Shown here: positions 9,378-18,637 of the stretch, piece after piece
How the letters are laid out: every line of letters begins with the position of its first letter
How positions within the stretch are numbered: the first letter of the stretch is position 1
Assembly: GCF_900113645.1 (NCBI RefSeq)
Contig: NZ_FOQC01000001.1
Span: forward strand, 148,292-212,291
Origin: Trichococcus flocculiformis
GTDB taxonomy: Bacteria > Bacillota > Bacilli > Lactobacillales > Aerococcaceae
Length of the DNA stretch: 64,000 bases
Reading direction: 5' to 3'
Made by a program: the position numbers and the translations under genes
Notes under the pieces: generated by a model
The model's database searches: none
Seen by the model: only the letters and a program-made list of their open reading frames with translations
What the model was told of the DNA's origin: nothing

Positions 9378-11267
9378 GTGAAAATAAGTAAACGACTTAA
9401 AATGATGAAAGAAAAGCAAAAGCTGCAGTGCAAAAGCAGGGGGAATATCCTGCTCTTGCACTGCTTCAGCTTGTTGGTGACCGTATTCGTTGTCCATCTT
9501 TTTCTTCAATGGACTCAAAACGATCTGGACGCCGGACTGGTCGTGAATTTTGTATTCGCTTGGCATACCGAGAAGTTCTTGATCAGTACGGGCGTATTGG
9601 TGATGCTGGGTCTATGGCTTTGGGCGCTGGTAGGGAACATACGCTTGGCGAACGCCTTGCTGGTGCTGTCGGGAGGAATCCTCGGGATGGCGACCTATGA
9701 GAAGATGCTGCAGCGCAACGAGCCCGTTTATCCGAGCGACTTGAAGATGCTGACGGAGGCCACCTTCCTTTTGGAGATGCTGAACGGACGGACGTTGGCG
9801 GCATTGAGCCTGGTGTTCCTGCTGTTTCTGGCATTTGTGCTTTATTCCCTGCGTCAGGCCAAGTCCAAGAAAACCGTTAAATTGGGATGGAAATCGCGCG
9901 TGCTGATTCTGATAACAACAAGCATGGCGCTCGGCTATGCCGGCCAGTTCCAGCAGGAAGGCAACCTGCTGAAGAAAGCCTATGACCGGACGGCTTATTG
10001 GATTCCGTACAGCCAACAGATGAATTACTACAACACCGGCTTTGTTGCCGGCTTCCTATACAACCTTTCGGCTGCGCCAATGAAGCTGCCGGCGGACTAT
10101 TCGCAGGAAAAAATCGATGTGTTGAAAGCAACCTATCAACAACTGGCTGACGAAATCAATACAAATAGAACGGTAGCTTTGCCTGAAACGAATGTCATCT
10201 ACATCATGAATGAAAGTTTTGCGGACCCGCTTGAGTTGGTGGGCTTGGATCTGCAAACTGATCCCATTCCGTTCACAAGAGCTTTGATGGACACAAGCTA
10301 TAGTGGCGAGCTGTTGTCCCAAGGCTATGGCGGCGGGACCGCCAATATCGAATTTGAGGCTTTGACGGGCTTTTCGATGGAACCTTTCGCCGCAAACATC
10401 ACAACGCCGTATACGCAATTTGTGTCTTCCCGAGACAATTTCCCTTCCATCGTATCCCGTTTGGAACAGGCAGGCTTCAGGACTACCGCCATCCATCCCT
10501 ACAATACGACCATGTACAAGCGGCTGGAGAACTATGAGGCTTTGGGTTTTGACACCTTCCTCTACGAGGACACGATGGCGAATACGGCAAAGTTGGACAC
10601 CAATCCGTATATTTCGGATGCAGCAGCTTACGCTGAAATAACGGCTATCCTGAAAGCCAGCGCAGAAAAAGATTTTATCCACTTAGTGACGATGCAGAAC
10701 CATACCCCTTACCAGGATAAATACACAGCTATCCCTTCTGCTGCTGAAACAGGTATAGCCAGCCAGTCGATCCGGAACTATCTGCAGGATCTTCAGTACA
10801 GCGATCAAGCTTTGGCGGAATTGCTGGCTACCCTCCAGGAGTGGGATGAGCCAACCATCGTTGTTTTTTGGGGGGATCATTGGCCAAGCGTTTTCGGCGA
10901 GGAACTTTACGCGCTGAATACACTTCAAAATATGCATGAGACGCCTCTGTTCATCTACAGCAATACGCAAGAAGTCCATAAGGATCTGGGGGTCACCAGT
11001 CCTATCTATTTCTTGCCGGAAGTGCTGGAATTGAGCAGCAGCCGTGTTACTGCTTTTGAAGCCCTGTTGATGGCGCTACAGGAACAGGTGCCGGCTTTTG
11101 AAAAGGCGCTTTATGTGAATGGCAACACCGGGGAATATGTCTCGAGCCGAGAGGGACTGTCCGAGCAGGCAAGAAGCCTGTTGGCGGATTATGACCTCAT
11201 CCAGTACGACACGACCACTGGAAATCGATACGCGGAAGCAAATGGTTTTTATCGAATCGCCGATTGA
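9378..11267 (+). CDS. LTA synthase family phosphoglycerol transferase
   Basis: A 629-residue integral membrane enzyme with five N-terminal transmembrane helices (roughly residues 15-200). An extracellular sulfatase-fold domain follows. It contains the NESFADP metal site (Glu279), the nucleophile threonine in GGGTANIEFE (Thr321) and the FWGDHW metal motif (Asp500-His501). By family it transfers glycerol phosphate from phosphatidylglycerol to a surface polymer or glycolipid. The GGGTAN form is typical of the LtaS-related branch rather than of B. subtilis LtaS itself, so the exact acceptor is uncertain. GTG start with AGTGGGG upstream. It follows nadE by 25 bases and precedes tagO by 74, so co-transcription is likely. 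Confidence 0.85.
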   Translation: MKISKRLKMMKEKQKLQCKSRGNILLLHCFSLLVTVFVVHLFLQWTQNDLDAGLVVNFVFAWHTEKFLISTGVLVMLGLWLWALVGNIRLANALLVLSGGILGMATYEKMLQRNEPVYPSDLKMLTEATFLLEMLNGRTLAALSLVFLLFLAFVLYSLRQAKSKKTVKLGWKSRVLILITTSMALGYAGQFQQEGNLLKKAYDRTAYWIPYSQQMNYYNTGFVAGFLYNLSAAPMKLPADYSQEKIDVLKATYQQLADEINTNRTVALPETNVIYIMNESFADPLELVGLDLQTDPIPFTRALMDTSYSGELLSQGYGGGTANIEFEALTGFSMEPFAANITTPYTQFVSSRDNFPSIVSRLEQAGFRTTAIHPYNTTMYKRLENYEALGFDTFLYEDTMANTAKLDTNPYISDAAAYAEITAILKASAEKDFIHLVTMQNHTPYQDKYTAIPSAAETGIASQSIRNYLQDLQYSDQALAELLATLQEWDEPTIVVFWGDHWPSVFGEELYALNTLQNMHETPLFIYSNTQEVHKDLGVTSPIYFLPEVLELSSSRVTAFEALLMALQEQVPAFEKALYVNGNTGEYVSSREGLSEQARSLLADYDLIQYDTTTGNRYAEANGFYRIAD

Positions 11268-11341
11268 AAAAGATGGCCGATTTGCATGTAGAACCGGAAT
11301 CGCCTATGATTAAGGAAATATAGGATGAAAGGAGGGATCCG

Positions 11342-12439
11342 GTGAGTTTTTTTATATATTTTACGCTTCTTTTCGGTGCGACGATTCTGGCGAGTACGTT
11401 GTTCACCTATCTGTTCCGTGCGGCAGCGAGGCGGTTCCGCTGGATGGATAAACCTTCCGAAGCGAAAGTGCATATAAAGGAAACGCCGACTATGGGAGGC
11501 GTGGCTATATTTGCAGCTTATTGGGGCGCGTTTTTCCTTGGGGTTCCTCTGAGTAATCGTTCCGGTTTTGCGGAAGCCATGTTTTTGAGCTCGCTGATCA
11601 TTCTTGTGACGGGTATCATCGATGATACTTATGATCTGAGGCCCTGGCAAAAAATGATCGGCATCCTCACTGCGGCGAATGTCCTCTATTTTTTTACAGA
11701 CATTAAAATAGACAGCCTGACTTTGGATTATTTCGGAACAATCGAATTCCATGAAGCGGGTTACGTGGTGATGATGCTTTGGATTGTGGTCATCACGAAT
11801 GCGGTGAATCTGATGGACGGGCTGGATGGTTTGGCGACGGGGACTTCGATCATTTCCCTCTCGACGATGGGTTTCGTCAGCTATTTTTTCACCTCGCATA
11901 TGGGCATAACCGCTGTTGTCATGATCTTCCTTTTGGTCGCGAGTTTGTTGGGCTTTTTGCCCTTCAACTTCTATCCGTCTTCGATTTTTCTGGGGGATAC
12001 GGGATCTTTGTTCGTAGGCTTTATGATCGCAGTGCTGTCCTTGTTCGGTTTGAAACATGCCACCTTCGTATCGCTGCTGATACCGGTGGCCATTCTCGGC
12101 GTTCCCTTGACGGACACGATCGCTGCCGTCCTTCGCCGGACTTTGCATAAACGTTCCATCAGCGCGAAGGATAAAAGTCACCTACATCACCGCTTATTGC
12201 TACTTGGTTTTACGCACCGCCAGACTGTTTTGGTCATCTATGCTTTGGCGATCATCTTTTCTTTGACCGCTATCCTGTTCCCGATTTCTTCTTTCTGGGG
12301 AACGATGGTTTTGGTAGTCGGTTTGATCTATGGAGTGGTGCTCTTCATTGCCTCCTTCAATTTGTTGGACAGCAACCGTTCCAAATTGCGAAAAATGTTG
12401 TATCGCCTGCTGAGGGAAAAGGACGAAAAAAACAAATGA
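11342..12439 (+). CDS. tagO: UDP-GlcNAc:undecaprenyl-phosphate GlcNAc-1-phosphate transferase (TagO/WecA type)
   Basis: A 365-residue polytopic membrane protein of the MraY/WecA/TagO family that starts wall teichoic acid or related glycopolymer synthesis on undecaprenyl phosphate. Family motifs are present: IIDDTYDL, NAVNLMDGLDGLATG, FLGDTGSLF and the cytoplasmic HLHHRLLLLG loop. About ten hydrophobic helices are seen. The GTG start has AAAGGAGGGA upstream. The stop codon lies inside the terminator stem. It could serve teichoic acid, rhamnan or another polymer. Confidence 0.9.
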   Translation: MSFFIYFTLLFGATILASTLFTYLFRAAARRFRWMDKPSEAKVHIKETPTMGGVAIFAAYWGAFFLGVPLSNRSGFAEAMFLSSLIILVTGIIDDTYDLRPWQKMIGILTAANVLYFFTDIKIDSLTLDYFGTIEFHEAGYVVMMLWIVVITNAVNLMDGLDGLATGTSIISLSTMGFVSYFFTSHMGITAVVMIFLLVASLLGFLPFNFYPSSIFLGDTGSLFVGFMIAVLSLFGLKHATFVSLLIPVAILGVPLTDTIAAVLRRTLHKRSISAKDKSHLHHRLLLLGFTHRQTVLVIYALAIIFSLTAILFPISSFWGTMVLVVGLIYGVVLFIASFNLLDSNRSKLRKMLYRLLREKDEKNK

Positions 12440-12486
12440 ACAAGCTATGAGAGCCTAGGTGGCTGTCATGACTTGTTCATTTTTTC
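12435..12486. terminator. Bidirectional terminator between tagO and the IMPACT-family gene
   Basis: AATGAACAAG pairs with CTTGTTCATT around an inner TATGA/TCATG hairpin. T runs occur on both strands, serving the two convergent genes. Confidence 0.8.
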
Positions 12487-12495
12487 GTTCAGATT

Positions 12496-13167
12496 CTATT
12501 CGATTTCGCCTTCATCAGCATCATTGTAGGCTGGAGAAATCGGACGCTCCACATAATCCTCTTCGCCGATTTCAAAGACAACACGGCCGTTCATCACGTC
12601 CGTAAGGGAGCTCTGAAATTGACTGATGTCTTCAGAAGGGATTCCGCACAAGAAACAAACTTGGTCGGTGTATTGTGCCTCAATCAGCGTGTACGCCGAT
12701 TGCGCCAAGTAATTCTCTAATTTTCCGGATGCGGAATAGGAAACGATGCAGCCGACTTTAGTCTGGAGGCTGCGGACAACGATACCGATGTCCTTCAAGG
12801 CCGTCGATACCGATCGGCTGTAGGCACGGATCAATCCGCCCGCACCCAATTTTGTCCCGCCGAAATAACGGGTGACGACCGCAGCGACGTAACGCAAATC
12901 ATTTTTCTTGAGTACTTCCAGCATCGGGACACCAGCTGTTCCGGATGGCTCGCCGTCGTCATGGGCGCGTTGGATTTCGTTCTGGTCGCCGATCAGGTAT
13001 GCGGAACAGTTATGCGTTGCTTTCCAATGCTCTTTTTTGACGGCTTGGATGAATGCTTTGGCCTCGTCCTCGGAATGGACGCGTTTAAGGCTGCAGATGA
13101 AGCGTGAACCCTTGATGACGATCTCGGAAACGCCGCTCTTTGCGATAGTGTGATACGTTGTCAGCAT
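12496..13167 (-). CDS. yvyE: IMPACT/YigZ family protein
   Basis: A 223-residue protein of the conserved YigZ/YvyE (IMPACT) family. The N-terminal UPF0029 domain (about 1-120) contains DDGEPSGTAGVPML and RYFGGTKLGAGGLIRAYS, which are strongly diagnostic. A smaller ferredoxin-like C-terminal domain follows. The cellular role is unsettled; eukaryotic IMPACT affects translation control. GGAGG lies upstream of the ATG. It is convergent with tagO and divergent from the MurE-type gene. Confidence 0.9.
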   Translation of the reverse strand: MLTTYHTIAKSGVSEIVIKGSRFICSLKRVHSEDEAKAFIQAVKKEHWKATHNCSAYLIGDQNEIQRAHDDGEPSGTAGVPMLEVLKKNDLRYVAAVVTRYFGGTKLGAGGLIRAYSRSVSTALKDIGIVVRSLQTKVGCIVSYSASGKLENYLAQSAYTLIEAQYTDQVCFLCGIPSEDISQFQSSLTDVMNGRVVFEIGEEDYVERPISPAYNDADEGEIE

Positions 13168-13328
13168 AGCTATTATCCTCCAATAAGTTATTCAGTCCCA
13201 TTTTACCACAGCAGCGGTAGGATGACAGCGCACGAACAAGGAAAGGGACTTTCCGAACATTTCCATTTGTGGTATTGTTAAAAGGAATAGACCAAACGGC
13301 CCCAGAGGTCGATGGAAAGGTGATCTGC

Positions 13329-14822
13329 GTGAAAGTTACAGATTTAATCGATGTACTCAAAATGAAGAAACTTATCGGGAACTTGGATCCCGAATTGAAT
13401 ATTGGAAAAATCAGTCAGGACTCCCGTGATATCCAATCAGGGGATCTGTTTATCTGCATCGACGGGACGCAAGTGGATGGCCACAATTACGTAGAGACAG
13501 CGGTCGCCAACGGTGCGGGTGTGATTGTTGCCCACAAGGATATTCAAAAAGCGGCAGCGAATGTCCCGGTTGTCTATGTTCCGGATACGGGTAAAGCGAT
13601 GAGTCTGCTTGCGAATCACTTTTATGGTTATCCGAGTGAATCGATGAAAGTCATCGGCGTCACAGGGACAAACGGAAAGACGACAGTCACGTACCTTGTG
13701 GAAGCAATCCTTAAGGCGATGGACAAAAAAACCGGGTTGATGGGCACCATCGAAATGCATATCGGTGACGAGGTGCACAAAACGAAAAATACGACGCCCG
13801 ACAGCATCACGATGCAAAAAGCCCTGCACCTCATGACAGAGCGGGAAACGGAATACTTCACTCTGGAACTGTCCTCGATCGCTTTGGAAATGGGCAGAGC
13901 ATGGGGGCTGGACCTGGATGTCGCCGTCATGACCAACCTGACGCATGAACATATGGAATTCCATCACACGATGGCAGCTTATGCCGAAGCGAAAAAGTTG
14001 CTCTTCTCGCAACTGGGCAACGGCCGCAAAAACGGACGGACGAAAGCGGCGATACTGAATGCAGATGATGAAACGATCCACAGCTATCGCATCGCTACGG
14101 CGGCGGAAGTCATTTCTTATAGCGTGAAGGATGAGACAGCTGATTTCTTCGCGACGGATATCACCTACAGCCGCACCCAGACCCGCTTTAATCTGGTCGT
14201 CAATGGGGAGCGCTATCCGGTCGTAACGAATCTGGTGGGACTTTATAATGTCTCCAACACCTTGGCTGCGTTGGCGGCGGTCTATGCTTTAGGCATTCCT
14301 TTGGAGGATGCTACAAAAGCGGTGACGTCATTGGCTGGCGTAATAGGCAGGCTGGAAATCGTTCCTGGCGCGAATGACATCGGTGTCTATGTCGATTTTG
14401 CCCATTCGCCCGATGCGATGGAAAAAGTATTGGGCGTGGTGCGCGAATTCACGCAAGGAAGGGTCATTTCCGTTTTCGGCGGTGCAGGAGAACGGGAGCA
14501 TGAAAAACGTCCGATTATGGCTCGCATCGGTACGGAACTCTCGGACTATGTGATCCTGACGACGGACGATACCGGGAAAGAACCGCAGGAACAAATCATC
14601 GCGATGATGCTGGCCGGCATCGAAAAGGACAATTATGAATACATCGAAAACCGCAAGGAAGCCATCCAACATGCCATCGCCATCGCAGAACCGGGAGATA
14701 CGGTCATCCTGTTGGGACGTGGACATGAGGCTGACTACAACGATAGAGGCACAATGATCCGCCTGTTGGACAGTGAAGTGGCGGCTGAAGCGATTGAATT
14801 GCGCAATGAGCAGAAAGTTTGA
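13329..14822 (+). CDS. murE: MurE-type UDP-N-acetylmuramyl-tripeptide ligase
   Basis: A 497-residue Mur ligase with the three usual domains: an N-terminal uridine-binding fold, a central ATPase with GTNGKTT (Lys117) and the carbamylated-lysine segment AEAKKLL, and a C-terminal Rossmann domain. It should add the third amino acid to the peptidoglycan stem peptide. The amino-acid recognition motif, normally DNPR (diaminopimelate) or DNPA-like (lysine), reads DDTG at residues 413-416, so specificity cannot be assigned. GTG 13329 is chosen because AAAGGTGAT precedes it and the protein then starts like other MurE proteins. It sits outside any mur/fts cluster and is followed by degV seven bases later. 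Confidence 0.82.
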   Translation: MKVTDLIDVLKMKKLIGNLDPELNIGKISQDSRDIQSGDLFICIDGTQVDGHNYVETAVANGAGVIVAHKDIQKAAANVPVVYVPDTGKAMSLLANHFYGYPSESMKVIGVTGTNGKTTVTYLVEAILKAMDKKTGLMGTIEMHIGDEVHKTKNTTPDSITMQKALHLMTERETEYFTLELSSIALEMGRAWGLDLDVAVMTNLTHEHMEFHHTMAAYAEAKKLLFSQLGNGRKNGRTKAAILNADDETIHSYRIATAAEVISYSVKDETADFFATDITYSRTQTRFNLVVNGERYPVVTNLVGLYNVSNTLAALAAVYALGIPLEDATKAVTSLAGVIGRLEIVPGANDIGVYVDFAHSPDAMEKVLGVVREFTQGRVISVFGGAGEREHEKRPIMARIGTELSDYVILTTDDTGKEPQEQIIAMMLAGIEKDNYEYIENRKEAIQHAIAIAEPGDTVILLGRGHEADYNDRGTMIRLLDSEVAAEAIELRNEQKV

Positions 14823-14829
14823 GGATTCT

Positions 14830-15696
14830 ATGAAAATTGCAGTAGTTACGGACAGTACCGCATATTTGACGGCTGAAACACGCCAACAGCACCATATTCA
14901 CATGCTGCCGTTAGTCGTGAATATTGGAGCAAAATCGTATCAGGAAGAAATAGATTTGGCTGCAGAGGACTTCTACTCCTTGATGAAATCTGCTGAAGAT
15001 TTCCCGAAAAGTTCTCAACCCGCAGTGGGTGCCATGCATCAGCTGTATGAAGAATTGGCAAAGGAACATGATGCAATCATCAGCATCCATCTTTCAAGCG
15101 GCATCAGTGGCACATACCAGAATGCTGCTGCTTTAAGCAGGGAATACCCTGAATTCAACATTCACCCTTTTGATTCTGAAATCAGTTGCTATGTGCAGGC
15201 AAGATTCGTTTTGGAGGCAGCAAGGCTGGCGGCTGTCGGTATCGGACCGGAGCAGATCATGGCGCGTTTAGAACATATGAAGAAACGTTCCCGTGCTTAT
15301 TTTATGGTGGACGATCTGATGAACCTGCAACGTGGTGGCAGGCTTTCGGGTGGAGCGGCCGTCATCGGTTCCATCATGAAAATCAAGCCAGTGCTGCATT
15401 TTTCTGACAAAAAGATAGTTGTTTTCGAAAAAATCAGAACCAATGCACGGGCATTGCGAAGGATAGAAGAACTTTTGGGTCAAGCGGCTTCAAAGGCTGA
15501 TTATCCGATTATCGCAACTGTCATCCATGGGAATATTCCCGAAAAGGGGCAGGCTTGGTTGGAACACCTCCAGCAAGAGTTTCCGGATATCCGGTTTGAA
15601 TTGAGTTATTTCGGTCCAGTCATCGGGACGCACTTAGGTGAAGGCGCGCTGGGGTTGACCTGGACGGAAGATACCGAATTGAGCTATCCGATATAA
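14830..15696 (+). CDS. DegV family fatty-acid-binding protein
   Basis: A 288-residue DegV-fold protein. The N-terminal VVTDSTAYL and the SSGISGTYQNA loop are typical, with RGGRLSGGAA in the second domain. Members bind a fatty acid; the FakB subset presents it to the kinase FakA for phosphorylation. FakA is not in the window, so this one may or may not be a FakB. ATG 14830 has TGAGG just upstream, formed from the end of the MurE-type gene, so translation is probably coupled. Confidence 0.88.
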   Translation: MKIAVVTDSTAYLTAETRQQHHIHMLPLVVNIGAKSYQEEIDLAAEDFYSLMKSAEDFPKSSQPAVGAMHQLYEELAKEHDAIISIHLSSGISGTYQNAAALSREYPEFNIHPFDSEISCYVQARFVLEAARLAAVGIGPEQIMARLEHMKKRSRAYFMVDDLMNLQRGGRLSGGAAVIGSIMKIKPVLHFSDKKIVVFEKIRTNARALRRIEELLGQAASKADYPIIATVIHGNIPEKGQAWLEHLQQEFPDIRFELSYFGPVIGTHLGEGALGLTWTEDTELSYPI

Positions 15697-15733
15697 GCAA
15701 CAAATAGGTGCGGCAATCACACATTCATTCGGG

Positions 15734-15769
15734 AGGAAGGGCCAATAAGGTTCTGTCCTTCCTGTTTTT
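15734..15769 (+). terminator. Terminator after degV
   Basis: AGGAAGG pairs with CCTTCCT across a 16-base loop, followed by a G and a run of seven T. Confidence 0.75.
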
Positions 15770-15796
15770 TTACAAAGCGGATAGCGGGGTGCAGTC

Positions 15797-16396
15797 GTGA
15801 AGGTATTCATCGGTGTCAAATTGCCTAGTGCCGTCAAAAAACAGTTGGTTGATTTCCAGAAGGAAGTGATCCGCGCCAGCATCAAAGGGTCATTCACGGA
15901 TCCAAACAACTTCCACTTGACGATGCGGTTCATCGGGGAAGTGGACCCGGATCAGAGAAGTGCAATCGAAACGGGGCTGGCTCGCTGCGCTGAAAGTCAG
16001 CTGCCATTCTTGGTTGAAACGAATGGTCTGGGTTACTTTTCCAAAAGAAACAAGTGGATCGTCTGGCTGGGCACCAAAGAAAACAGCCGACTCCAGCAGC
16101 TCTACGAACAGCTGAACGATTCCTTGCTGGGGCAAAAAGTAGCAATGGCTGATGAGGTGGCGTTCATTCCGCACCTCACGCTCGGCCGGGGGATTGTATT
16201 GTGGCAAGAGTGGGAAGAGCTCAGCAAAGTTCCGCTGCCCCCGGATCAAAAAATAACCGTCGCTGCGCTGACGCTATTCGAAAGTGTTCGGCTGGACGGA
16301 AAACTTGTTTACCGCCCAATCGCTGATTTTCCTTTCGCCGGACAAGCTGCAGCAACTGACCGGATCGATTCCCGAGAGGAAACTGAAAAATCCTAA
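15797..16396 (+). CDS. thpR: RNA 2',3'-cyclic phosphodiesterase (2H family)
   Basis: A 199-residue 2H phosphoesterase of the ThpR/LigT family. Both HxT catalytic motifs are present: His40-Leu-Thr42 and His126-Leu-Thr128. The family hydrolyses 2',3'-cyclic phosphates on RNA ends; its in vivo substrate is uncertain. The GTG start is preceded by GGGGTG. Terminators lie on both sides, so it is a single gene. Confidence 0.88.
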   Translation: MKVFIGVKLPSAVKKQLVDFQKEVIRASIKGSFTDPNNFHLTMRFIGEVDPDQRSAIETGLARCAESQLPFLVETNGLGYFSKRNKWIVWLGTKENSRLQQLYEQLNDSLLGQKVAMADEVAFIPHLTLGRGIVLWQEWEELSKVPLPPDQKITVAALTLFESVRLDGKLVYRPIADFPFAGQAAATDRIDSREETEKS

Positions 16397-16438
16397 GCCG
16401 TTCCATTTCGCCGATCAGCGGAAGCGGAGCGGCTTTTT
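16395..16438 (+). terminator. Terminator of thpR
   Basis: AAGCCG and following bases pair with the GGAAGCGGAGCGGCTT arm, allowing G-U pairs, followed by five T. The T run doubles as the T tract of the comFA promoter motif. Confidence 0.75.
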
Positions 16439-16450
16439 CTGCGTATGTTA
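16434..16450 (+). promoter_or_regulatory. Putative competence promoter motif before comFA
   Basis: TTTTT, two bases, then GCGTATGTTA, 27 bases before the comFA ATG. Eight of ten bases match GCGGATATTA before ssbB, also after five T. No normal -10/-35 pair is evident here. A late-competence sigma factor site is an inference. Confidence 0.4.
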
Positions 16451-16476
16451 ATAAGGAAAGCGAAAGGGAGGATGAT

Positions 16477-17847
16477 ATGGACGGGAAGGAACTTTACGGC
16501 AGGGAATTGACGAGGAGCGAGTGCCGCAACGCCGAAGAAGCGCTGTTGATCCTGGCCGAGAAACGCCCCGGATTGACCAGCGCGAACGGGAAACGGATAT
16601 GCAATCGCTGCGGAAACCAGGACCGGAAAAAAATGCTGGCCGCGCCTTGCGCTTGCGGCACTACTTGTTTTTACTGCTTGAGCTGCCTGAACATGGGAAA
16701 AATCAAAAGCTGCACAGTGCTCCATCATCTGCCGGAAATCAATGCTTTTGAACGGCCCATTGAGCCGATTCTGCAATGGCAGGGCCAATTGTCATCGGAA
16801 CAGCAACGTGCATCGGAAGAAATCGTAGAAACGGTCCAGGCTGAAGAGACACGACTGATCTGGGCCGTCGCTGGTGCCGGAAAGACTGAGATGATTTTTG
16901 AGGGGATTGCAGCCTGCCTGCGCAAAGGTGGTAGAGTCTGTCTTGCCTCCCCGCGCGTGGATGTTTGTTTGGAACTGGCACCCCGGATCAAGCAGGCATT
17001 CCCGGCCGTTCCGATGGCCTTGCTGTACGGAGGCAATGAGGATGGTTACAGCTATACGCCGCTCGTCATCGCCACGACCCATCAACTGCTGCGCTTCCGC
17101 GAAGCGTTCGACCTACTGATCATCGATGAGATCGATTCCTTCCCGTATCACGATGATTTGGGCCTGCAGTTCGGGGCGCAAAAGTCCAGAAAAAAAGCGA
17201 GTGCGCTGATTTATTTGACTGCGACGCCTTCACAGATGATGCAAAACGACATCAAGCGAGACAAGTTGGCGGCGACAGTCTTGCCGGCGCGTTATCACGG
17301 CTTTGCATTGCCCGAACCGGAGTGTCTGTGGATCGGAGATTGGCGCAAGGCCATCAGTAAGAAGAAAATGGCCCCTTTCCTTAAGCTTATCCGCAGGCAA
17401 CTCCAAACGGACAGGCGCTTTCTGCTGTTTTTGCCGCACATCCAGCTGATGGAAGAACTGGACGGTTGGCTGCGGGAGCTTTTTCCGGACAAGCAATTCA
17501 CTTGCGTTTCGGCGAGCGACCCTGACCGCGAGGAAAAAGTAAAGAAGATGCGGGCCGAGGAATATGATTTTTTGATGACGACGACCATTTTGGAGCGCGG
17601 GGTGACCTTCAGGGATATCGATGTCATCGTGCTTGGAGCGGAAGATCGGGTCTTTACGGAAGCTTCGTTGGTGCAGATTGCCGGCAGGGCAGGCAGGCAC
17701 AAAGATTATCCGACAGGCTGGGTCTGTTTTGCCCACTACGGTGAAACGAAAGCAATCCAGGGGGCGGTCCGTCAAATCCGCATGATGAACAGGGACGCAG
17801 GAAGAAGGGGGCTGCTGAATGGGACAATGTCTCTTCTGCCAAAATGA
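16477..17847 (+). CDS. comFA: Competence helicase ComFA
   Basis: A 456-residue DEAD-like helicase/translocase that drives single-stranded DNA import during transformation. The N-terminal four-cysteine zinc finger (CNRCG then CFYCLSC) is intact. Walker A is AGAGKTE with Lys136, Walker B is IDEID, and motif VI-like QIAGRAGR is present. The protein acts on the inner face of the membrane. Start ATG with AAAGGGAGGAT. Its end overlaps comFC by 29 bases, the classical comF arrangement. Confidence 0.95.
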   Translation: MDGKELYGRELTRSECRNAEEALLILAEKRPGLTSANGKRICNRCGNQDRKKMLAAPCACGTTCFYCLSCLNMGKIKSCTVLHHLPEINAFERPIEPILQWQGQLSSEQQRASEEIVETVQAEETRLIWAVAGAGKTEMIFEGIAACLRKGGRVCLASPRVDVCLELAPRIKQAFPAVPMALLYGGNEDGYSYTPLVIATTHQLLRFREAFDLLIIDEIDSFPYHDDLGLQFGAQKSRKKASALIYLTATPSQMMQNDIKRDKLAATVLPARYHGFALPEPECLWIGDWRKAISKKKMAPFLKLIRRQLQTDRRFLLFLPHIQLMEELDGWLRELFPDKQFTCVSASDPDREEKVKKMRAEEYDFLMTTTILERGVTFRDIDVIVLGAEDRVFTEASLVQIAGRAGRHKDYPTGWVCFAHYGETKAIQGAVRQIRMMNRDAGRRGLLNGTMSLLPK

Positions 17848-18511
17848 GATCCGGGAAGTATTGACGCTTCAAGAACTTTTCGGTTTCGGGAAAAAGAATC
17901 GCGGAAGGGTCTGTAGATCCTGCGAGGAAAAATTGCCGCGTTTAGCCGGGCAAACCGTATGTCCGGGCTGTATGCGGCCGCAAGCATCATCCGTGGACCT
18001 GTGCGAGGACTGCCGAAGATGGCGCAGCTGCTATCCGGAGCTGACGATTGCGCATCATGCCTGCTATGCCTATACAGGCATCGTGAAGGACTGGCTGCAA
18101 CGCTACAAGTTCCAGGGCGATTATCGTCTTGCCGGTGCCTTCACGAATGATCTGCAGGCCCTCCAACGTACGCATCCCCAAGCGCTATTCCTGCCGCTGC
18201 CGATTTCAATCGCCAGTTATGAGGAGAGGGGCTTCAACCAATGCGAGGAGCTGCTGAAACAAGCAGGCATCCGCTGCGTACAATTCTTGGGAAACCAACA
18301 TGCCGGTGAAAAGCAATCCGAAAAAAACAGACAGGAACGTCTATTGACGATGCAACCATTTTTATTGCTGGAGGGGTACGAAAAATATCTCCAGCAGGAA
18401 ATTATCCTTTTTGATGACGTCTATACTACCGGAAGAACGCTCTACCACGCGAAAATACTCCTGCACAGGCATGGATTCAGAATGGTCCGTTCAACTACGA
18501 TTGCAAGATAA
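17819..18511 (+). CDS. comFC: Competence protein ComFC (phosphoribosyltransferase-like)
   Basis: A 230-residue protein. Its N-terminal zinc-binding part (CxxC pairs near residues 4, 32, 46 and 58) is followed by a phosphoribosyltransferase fold with the PRPP loop FDDVYTTGRT. ComFC partners ComFA in DNA uptake; its chemistry is unknown. It starts inside the 3' end of comFA with GAAGGGGG as ribosome-binding site, so the pair is translationally linked. Confidence 0.92.
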   Translation: MGQCLFCQNEIREVLTLQELFGFGKKNRGRVCRSCEEKLPRLAGQTVCPGCMRPQASSVDLCEDCRRWRSCYPELTIAHHACYAYTGIVKDWLQRYKFQGDYRLAGAFTNDLQALQRTHPQALFLPLPISIASYEERGFNQCEELLKQAGIRCVQFLGNQHAGEKQSEKNRQERLLTMQPFLLLEGYEKYLQQEIILFDDVYTTGRTLYHAKILLHRHGFRMVRSTTIAR

Positions 18512-18524
18512 TAAATCATAAACG

Positions 18525-18553
18525 TTGAAATGTTAAGGCGCTTACATTATAAT
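18525..18553 (+). promoter_or_regulatory. Sigma-A promoter of hpf
   Basis: TTGAAA, exactly 17 bases, then a perfect TATAAT. One of the best promoters in the window. Confidence 0.8.
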
Positions 18554-18564
18554 GAAGTTAAAGA

Positions 18565-18620
18565 AACCCCCTATGAGTGGTCCATAGGCGAGGGTTGTCT
18601 TTATCTGACGATGCGTCAGA
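18565..18620 (+). promoter_or_regulatory. Structured leader of hpf with two hairpins
   Basis: The leader RNA holds an imperfect hairpin at 18565-18596 (AACCC...GGGTT with an inner CTATG/CATAG stem). A perfect seven-base stem, TCTGACG/CGTCAGA with a three-base loop, lies at 18604-18620 and ends two bases before the AAAGGAGAGAG ribosome-binding site. Neither is followed by a T run, so they are not terminators. A role in translation or RNA stability is inferred. Confidence 0.5.
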
Positions 18621-18637
18621 CGAAAGGAGAGAGTGCT

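Noticed and set aside
11249..12181. A 310-codon antisense frame across tagO
   Set aside because: TagO motifs are clear on the plus strand; the antisense product is a low-complexity His/Arg/Gln-rich shadow.
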